DNA from: Nanosynbacter sp.
GTDB lineage: Bacteria; Patescibacteriota; Saccharimonadia; Saccharimonadales; Saccharimonadaceae
Length of the DNA: 19,452 bases
Reading direction: 5' to 3'
NCBI GenBank assembly: GCA_029975625.1
Contig: JARKOR010000186.1
Span: 1-19,452 of the forward strand
The translations under genes were made by a program, and so were the position numbers. Each line of letters starts with the position of its first letter. Positions within the stretch are counted from its first letter, which is position 1. The notes under the pieces are model-generated. The model saw only the letters and a program-made list of their open reading frames with translations, was not told where the DNA came from and did not search any database. Below are positions 15,261-19,452 of the stretch, piece after piece.

Positions 15261-16259
15261 TTAGAATATCTCCTTCCAGTCCTCTTTCATGCTGACGATC
15301 TGCCAGCCCCATTCTCCTGCCAGCACCAGACCGCTATCCAGCCTTCCGATAGCAGATCCCTTGTCATAAGCATACTCGCGCACAGGGTCGTCGTGGTGGT
15401 TCAAGAGACCCAGGCCATGCCTGCCATCCGATGTAGTGAACTGCAGCATGGGAATATCACCATTTGAGTTGCCGTAGGCTAAAATCGGCCTCTTCCCAAT
15501 ATTTTGAACGATCTCTTTCGCCTTCTCCTGGCCGTCGTCCATGACCAGGATCTGGGGTAGCTTCACCAGGGCTACGCTGCTGTTGTTCTCCACAAACTGC
15601 AGCCTGAAGGCCGAGCCTATCACCTGTTCCGCCGGGATGCCATATACCTCATCCGAAAAGGTGCGGACGAAATCCTCGTCTCCTCCGGTCACTATATAGA
15701 CCTTGAATCCCTGGGACTGCAGATAGCTGAGCAACTCAAGCATCGGTTTGTAGACGCACCCGGTATAGGGAAGGTCGAACCTGGGATGGCGGGAGGTATT
15801 GAGCCACTCTTTTGCCAGGTCCATGTATTCCTCGGAGGTCATATTGGTGCTGGTGGCGACGTAGATTTGCAGTGATTCATTGATGCTGAAGTTGGCCGAG
15901 GCTCGCCTTTCCCCGGAGATGATAGAGCGGAAGGGCTCAGTATCGTTCCATTCCGGGTGATCTGGGGCCATATCCCGCACGCGATCGAACATAAAGAGAG
16001 ATTGAACATAATCCGGATACTCGCACCAGAGGGTGCCATCGTTGTCAAAGGTGGCGATTCTCTCTTCCGGCTCCACGTAGTCCGGATGGCTCTGGTTGGT
16101 GGTATTGGCCACAAAGTTCAGGATGGCAGCCTTTGTAGATCCCTCATTCCAGGATGGAAGGGGATCCTCGGGATTAAGATCAACTGCCATTGCCATAGAT
16201 ATCAGAGATAATATGCTCAAACTGGCTATGACAGTCACTATTAAAGTGCTAATTTTCAT
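15261..16259 (-). CDS. Secreted HAD-superfamily phosphatase
   Basis: A 332-aa exported phosphohydrolase. A signal peptide (MKISTLIV, hydrophobic core, AMA cleavage site after about residue 25) leads to a HAD domain: motif I D72-N-D74-G-T with the nucleophile and acid/base Asp, motif II T191-G-G, a motif III Lys around K247, and motif IV GNSNGD with D268. At least eight N-x-S/T sequons (for example N52, N123, N139, N226) suggest an archaeal glycoprotein outside the cell. The start ATG 16259 has GGAG 8 nt upstream. It lies 47 nt downstream of the M20 peptidase gene on the same strand, so the two probably form an operon. The stop is 11 nt from the right arm of the split terminator. Substrate unknown. 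Confidence 0.87.
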   Translation of the reverse strand: MKISTLIVTVIASLSILSLISMAMAVDLNPEDPLPSWNEGSTKAAILNFVANTTNQSHPDYVEPEERIATFDNDGTLWCEYPDYVQSLFMFDRVRDMAPDHPEWNDTEPFRSIISGERRASANFSINESLQIYVATSTNMTSEEYMDLAKEWLNTSRHPRFDLPYTGCVYKPMLELLSYLQSQGFKVYIVTGGDEDFVRTFSDEVYGIPAEQVIGSAFRLQFVENNSSVALVKLPQILVMDDGQEKAKEIVQNIGKRPILAYGNSNGDIPMLQFTTSDGRHGLGLLNHHDDPVREYAYDKGSAIGRLDSGLVLAGEWGWQIVSMKEDWKEIF

Positions 16260-16306
16260 ATTAATTTCTCCATATATTAGTTACTTATTCGGAACCATTA
16301 CTACCT

Positions 16307-17836
16307 CTACTTTGCCAGCTCGTATATGTCCTGGGCATAGATTTTGGTGACGTTGATCAGCTGGTCGATGGCGATGTACTCATTGGCCTGGTGCTCGACC
16401 TCTTCCTGGCCGGGCATCATGGGCCCTGAGGCCACAATATTCGGCATCTCCTTGGCATAGGTCCCTCCTCCAATGGCTATGGCGCTATCGTTCCTCCCGG
16501 TCTGCTCTGCATAAACCCGGGTAAGGGTCATGATCAGGGGAGAGTCCTTGGGGTAGTAAAGCGGGCTCTGATTGGCCTGCCAGTTCTCCGCCACGAATCC
16601 CGTGCCCTCTATGGTCTGGTTGAACCTTCCCATCACATCCTGGAAGGAATATGTAACGGGATAGCGAATGTTCAGGCCGAGAACCATGCGTTCAGGAGTG
16701 GCATTAAGCAATCCCACGCAGAGGGTGAGGTTGCCGGAGGGCTCGTCATCCATGACCAGGCCGAAGGATTTGCCGTCGGTCTCCATTCCGATGCTGGCAT
16801 TAAGGAATCGGATGGCCTCAGACATCTCCGCGCTACCCATGTCCAGCGTGGCCAGGAAGGCAATAAGCTGCATTGCCGCATTCTTTCCTTTCTCGGGAGT
16901 TCTCCCGTGGGCCGCCTTGCCCAGAGAGGTTATCCTGATCGTTCTTGCAGCGCCGTCCTTTTCTGCTGCAATCTCGGCTGATAGATTGTAGCCTGTCATT
17001 CCGGCAAAGGCATCGCATGCGGCTGCAACTTGATCGGGATCCGCTGCCTGGATCCTGGCCACTGCCCTGTCGGGAACGATATTGTAGGCCGTTCCCCCCT
17101 GAAGGCTTATGATCCTTATATCTCCCCGCGGTTCTTCGGAGATATTATCTGAGATATCATCTGTGAGATTTTTAGACATATCAAAGGACATGAGGCCCTT
17201 CTCAGCATAGATGGCCGGGAAATAGGCATCCGGGGTAAAGCCGGATACAGGCTCTTTCTCACGCAGGAGGTATTGCTCCACATCCGGGCCGCCCGTCTCC
17301 TCGCTGCAGCCGAAGATGACCCGCACCCTCTTGCCGAGGGGGAGATTGGCATCCCGTATTGCTTTCAGGGCGTAAAGAGCCGCCATCGCCGGGCCCTTAT
17401 CGTCAATGGCCCCCCGGCCGTAGATCTTCCCATCGTGAATCTCAGCTCCGTAGGGCGGATACGTCCAGCCGTCTCCTTCCGGCACCACATCCAAATGTGC
17501 CAGGACGGCCACATATTCGTCCCCCTGGCCGTATTCGGCGTAGCCGATGTAGCCATACAGATTGGTGGTGGCAAATCCGAGGTCCGATGATATTTGCAGG
17601 GCTCTATTCAGAGCCTTTGCAGGGCCCTCTCCGAAGGGAGCACCGGCCTGGGGCACATCCCGGACGCTCTTGATCTTCACCAGATCCTGGGTGGCATTTA
17701 TCAGGCCCTCTTTATCCTTCTCCACCAGAGCGTTTAGCTTCTCAACTACGCTTTCGTTCGCTGATTGGCAGTGTACGGGTATCGCTGTCAATGCCAGTAG
17801 CAATATGGCGATCAGGAAAAATTCCAATATTTTCAT
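16307..17836 (-). CDS. Secreted M20-family dipeptidase (PepV-like)
   Basis: A zinc-dependent dipeptidase of family M20, 509 aa, probably acting outside the membrane. A signal peptide (MKILEFF and a Leu/Ala-rich core, ending near VHCQS) precedes the catalytic domain. Metal and catalytic residues are H114-x-D116 in LAHLDVVPEGDGW, D145 in GRGAIDDKGP, E179-E180 in CSEETGGPD and H482 near the C-terminus in EEVEHQANEY. The inserted lid domain lies between. I chose ATG 17836 because AGGTGA lies just upstream; a TTG at 17860 would add eight polar residues in front of the signal peptide. It is the first gene of a likely two-gene operon with the HAD phosphatase. Peptide scavenging is a reasonable but unproven role. 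Confidence 0.88.
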   Translation of the reverse strand: MKILEFFLIAILLLALTAIPVHCQSANESVVEKLNALVEKDKEGLINATQDLVKIKSVRDVPQAGAPFGEGPAKALNRALQISSDLGFATTNLYGYIGYAEYGQGDEYVAVLAHLDVVPEGDGWTYPPYGAEIHDGKIYGRGAIDDKGPAMAALYALKAIRDANLPLGKRVRVIFGCSEETGGPDVEQYLLREKEPVSGFTPDAYFPAIYAEKGLMSFDMSKNLTDDISDNISEEPRGDIRIISLQGGTAYNIVPDRAVARIQAADPDQVAAACDAFAGMTGYNLSAEIAAEKDGAARTIRITSLGKAAHGRTPEKGKNAAMQLIAFLATLDMGSAEMSEAIRFLNASIGMETDGKSFGLVMDDEPSGNLTLCVGLLNATPERMVLGLNIRYPVTYSFQDVMGRFNQTIEGTGFVAENWQANQSPLYYPKDSPLIMTLTRVYAEQTGRNDSAIAIGGGTYAKEMPNIVASGPMMPGQEEVEHQANEYIAIDQLINVTKIYAQDIYELAK

Positions 17837-17878
17837 TTCATCACCTGATGAGCCGGACAACTGGGGCTCAAGGAAAGT

Positions 17879-17888
17879 GATATATTAT
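17879..17888 (-). promoter_or_regulatory. Candidate TATA box for the M20-HAD operon
   Basis: On the minus strand this reads ATAATATATC. Initiation about 25 nt downstream, near 17,857, would leave a leader of about 20 nt before ATG 17836, carrying the AGGTGA site. Spacing and composition fit an archaeal promoter, but the match is not unique in this AT-rich stretch. Confidence 0.4.
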
Positions 17889-17923
17889 TCTCGGTGCTAC
17901 ATCAAATAAGTAATGCTCGGTTT

Positions 17924-17931
17924 AAAAAAAA
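17924..17931 (-). terminator. Oligo-T tract downstream of the flavodoxin gene
   Basis: Eight A residues on the plus strand give a T8 run on the minus strand, 149 nt after the flavodoxin stop and before the M20 operon promoter. Archaeal RNA polymerase often terminates at such runs. Only a tiny GCC/GGC stem lies upstream, so a bacterial-type hairpin is not supported. The rest of 17,932-18,079 holds nothing I can name. Confidence 0.35.
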
Positions 17932-18079
17932 TCTGAAATCGCCTTCTGCGGCTTGCACTATAATCAACATGCGGGTATCTGCGCGGTACTCTTCCGACAA
18001 TTTTTGCGTGGTTGAGGCTAGGAAACACCGGTGCTTGCAGTTTGATGGGAATAGAGAGCTTATTGTCAATGCAACTCTT

Positions 18080-18751
18080 TTACTCTATCATTCCAAGTTC
18101 ATGCAGCCATTCGTATACCTCATTCTGAGCATTTTTTACATCCCCGCCCCGGATTGCAAGACCATCAAGAATGGTCGACTGCGGGCAAAGTCTTTTGATA
18201 TCCTCAACGCTTCGCCCCAAACGGCTTCCTTCGTGTGTGCAAAACGGTACAATGGTCTTTCCGGAGAGATCATATTCTTCCAGGAAAGAAAATACCGCCA
18301 TAGGCATAGTCTCAAACCAGTTAGGATAACCAACGAAAACTACATCATAGGAGTCCATGTTCTCAACCTTTGTTGCAAGCTCCGGTCTGTAGTCATCTGC
18401 CTGTTCCTTTCTTGCCTGATCGACCACCGCACCATATTCCGAGGGATATGGATTTACTGTCACAATTTCAAAGAGATCGCCGCCTATTCTTCCGTGGATT
18501 TGATTAGCTATTTCCCTTGTGTTTCCGGAATGTGAAAAATAAGCCACAAGGATATTGTTCCCTTCTGTGCCTGATGTATTATCACCCTCGGCCTTTGATC
18601 CTGTCTTCTCTTCTTGACCTGGTGCGGAAAATTGTTGTCCATCCACTATACTATCCTCATCACTGCGGATCCTGTCGCTGTTAATGCTTTCGCAGGCGAC
18701 GAGAGAGATGCCCATAAGGATTGCAAGGATTAGAGCTGATAGTTTCTTCAT
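18080..18751 (-). CDS. Flavodoxin-domain lipoprotein
   Basis: A 223-aa flavodoxin-like electron carrier anchored outside the membrane. The N-terminus MKKLSALILAILMGISLVAC is a lipoprotein signal with lipobox Cys at 20. A polar linker (21-65) follows, then the flavodoxin domain: FMN-phosphate loop SHSGNT (73-78), GYPNWFETMP (141-150) and PFCTHEGS (169-176). The start ATG 18751 has AGGAGGT 8 nt upstream. It is downstream of the cupin and aldo/keto reductase remnants on the same strand and is the only full-length member of that cluster. The lipobox and cluster type are common in anaerobic Clostridia-like bacteria, so transfer is possible. Redox partner unknown. Confidence 0.88.
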   Translation of the reverse strand: MKKLSALILAILMGISLVACESINSDRIRSDEDSIVDGQQFSAPGQEEKTGSKAEGDNTSGTEGNNILVAYFSHSGNTREIANQIHGRIGGDLFEIVTVNPYPSEYGAVVDQARKEQADDYRPELATKVENMDSYDVVFVGYPNWFETMPMAVFSFLEEYDLSGKTIVPFCTHEGSRLGRSVEDIKRLCPQSTILDGLAIRGGDVKNAQNEVYEWLHELGMIE

Positions 18752-18806
18752 CGTATGTACCTCCTCTTTTTAATTTTTATATATCAAAAATCAAAAGATA
18801 TTTCCG

Positions 18807-18977
<171 letters not shown>

Positions 18978-19205
18978 CTAATAGTATCCAATGCCTCCGG
19001 TAACCAGCAGTATTTGCCCACCCGGATGCTTATGCCAATTATTTCTTGCGCCGGGCTCAAAGGCTACATTAGCTACGTGGCAATTGAATGTTCTGTCCAT
19101 AGGAACCAAGGCTTCAACCCATGTTGTCCCTATAAAATGCTCATCCGTAATCTTTTGCCCTTTCGGAAAGATCACGCCTTCATTTATATCTTTGAGGTTA
19201 TGCAT
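18978..19205 (-). pseudogene. Cupin-domain protein, truncated at 75 aa
   Basis: The N-terminal half of a small cupin: VIFPKGQKITDEHFIGTTWV, then the first metal-binding cupin motif WHKHPGGQILLVTGGIGYY. It stops at TAG (18978-18980), where related cupins continue with GlnGluGlu, so the amber codon looks like a CAG to TAG change just before a deletion. The second cupin motif, with the remaining metal ligand, is gone. After the TAG the same frame continues into the aldo/keto reductase remnant. The start ATG 19205 has no strong Shine-Dalgarno and overlaps the stop of a preceding gene scrap. It is probably not functional. Confidence 0.75.
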
Positions 19206-19242
19206 GTTTGATCGCCTCAGGATGACTTTCCCATAATTCCCG
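19198..19242 (-). pseudogene. 14-codon C-terminal scrap of an unidentified gene
   Basis: In a different frame from the SDR fragment, the minus strand reads RELWESHPEAIKHA and stops at TAA 19198-19200. The stop overlaps the cupin start within ATGCATAA, the way neighbouring genes in a compact operon overlap. The likely reading is that a deletion fused the SDR gene, out of frame, to the end of another gene of the original cluster. It is too short to name. Confidence 0.35.
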
Positions 19243-19452
19243 TTGCCTTTTCGACCAGAGTGTGAATCGACTCACGTGATGAGATATCCGCAGTTGCGAT
19301 GCTCACTTCATAACCCGCGTCCAACATGGTTTCAGCTGCGTCTTCCGCATTTTCCGGTTTTATATCTGCCAGCAGCACATGTTTTCCGACACCGACGCGG
19401 CGAGCGATCGCTACTCCGATTGAACCCGCTCCAATTATTACAATGACATCTT
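19217..19452 (-). pseudogene. Short-chain dehydrogenase N-terminal fragment, runs off the window
   Basis: About 78 codons of an SDR enter from the right edge. The fragment has the Rossmann nucleotide loop GAGSIGVAIARR, a beta-2 acidic end LLADIKPEN and ATADISSRESIHTLVEKA. It then stops at TGA 19217-19219 after a short unrelated tail (TGIMGKSS). The catalytic Ser, Tyr-x-x-x-Lys and the whole second half are absent. The frame is open at the window edge, so the start lies outside. It belongs to the same collapsed oxidoreductase cluster as the cupin and aldo/keto reductase pieces. Confidence 0.75.

Noticed and set aside
17894..18535. 213-codon open frame on the plus strand
   Set aside because: It overlaps the clear flavodoxin gene on the other strand and shows no domain or Shine-Dalgarno.
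18978..18980. Amber codon as pyrrolysine
   Set aside because: The reading frame after it is an aldo/keto reductase remnant with most of its domain deleted, and related cupins have Gln here, so decay explains it better. No pyl genes are seen in the window.

Overview
The window joins two parts with different histories. Positions 1 to about 10,960 form a bacterial-looking defence locus. It starts beside a 21-nt remnant that matches the 3' end of a tmRNA or tRNA with an encoded CCA, followed by a strong hairpin terminator. From about 11,310 onward the genes look like those of a methanogenic archaeon, perhaps Methanothrix/Methanosarcinales: secreted proteins rich in N-x-S/T sequons, TATA-like elements and short leaders. 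The archaeal call is inferred from protein style, not from a marker gene. Archaea normally lack tmRNA, so the left part is either a horizontally acquired island or an assembly join.

Left part: a small minus-strand ORF (248-436) is divergent from a roughly 10-kb plus-strand operon, XRE regulator - hsdM - hsdS - [nuclease-CTD protein - winged-helix middle component - Rad50-like ABC ATPase] - 21-codon ORF - hsdR. The three bracketed genes have the hallmarks of an ABC-three-component (ABC-3C) conflict system placed between hsdS and hsdR of a type I restriction-modification system. All six junctions from hsdM to hsdR are 4-nt stop/start overlaps (ATGA, TTGA or GTGA), including both ends of the 21-codon ORF, so the operon appears translationally coupled throughout. 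HsdM/HsdS would methylate, HsdM/HsdS/HsdR would restrict, and the embedded trio would be a second layer, possibly triggered when restriction is inhibited or DNA is damaged (inference).

Right part: a secreted formylglycine-type arylsulfatase (11,313-13,871) whose best start is a non-canonical ATT behind a perfect Shine-Dalgarno; a complete IS256-family element (13,905-15,233) with 27-bp inverted repeats and an exact 8-bp target duplication; then, on the minus strand, a secreted M20 dipeptidase and a secreted HAD phosphatase in one operon. The IS landed in the loop of a perfect hairpin that had served as the shared terminator between the convergent sulfatase and phosphatase genes.

Right end (18,080-19,452, minus strand): an intact lipoprotein flavodoxin sits downstream of a collapsed oxidoreductase cluster: an SDR N-terminus running off the edge, a 14-codon C-terminal scrap of another gene, a truncated cupin, and an aldo/keto reductase with its middle deleted. 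The cupin and reductase remnants share one frame, separated only by an amber codon. No CRISPR array, complete RNA gene or replication origin was seen.
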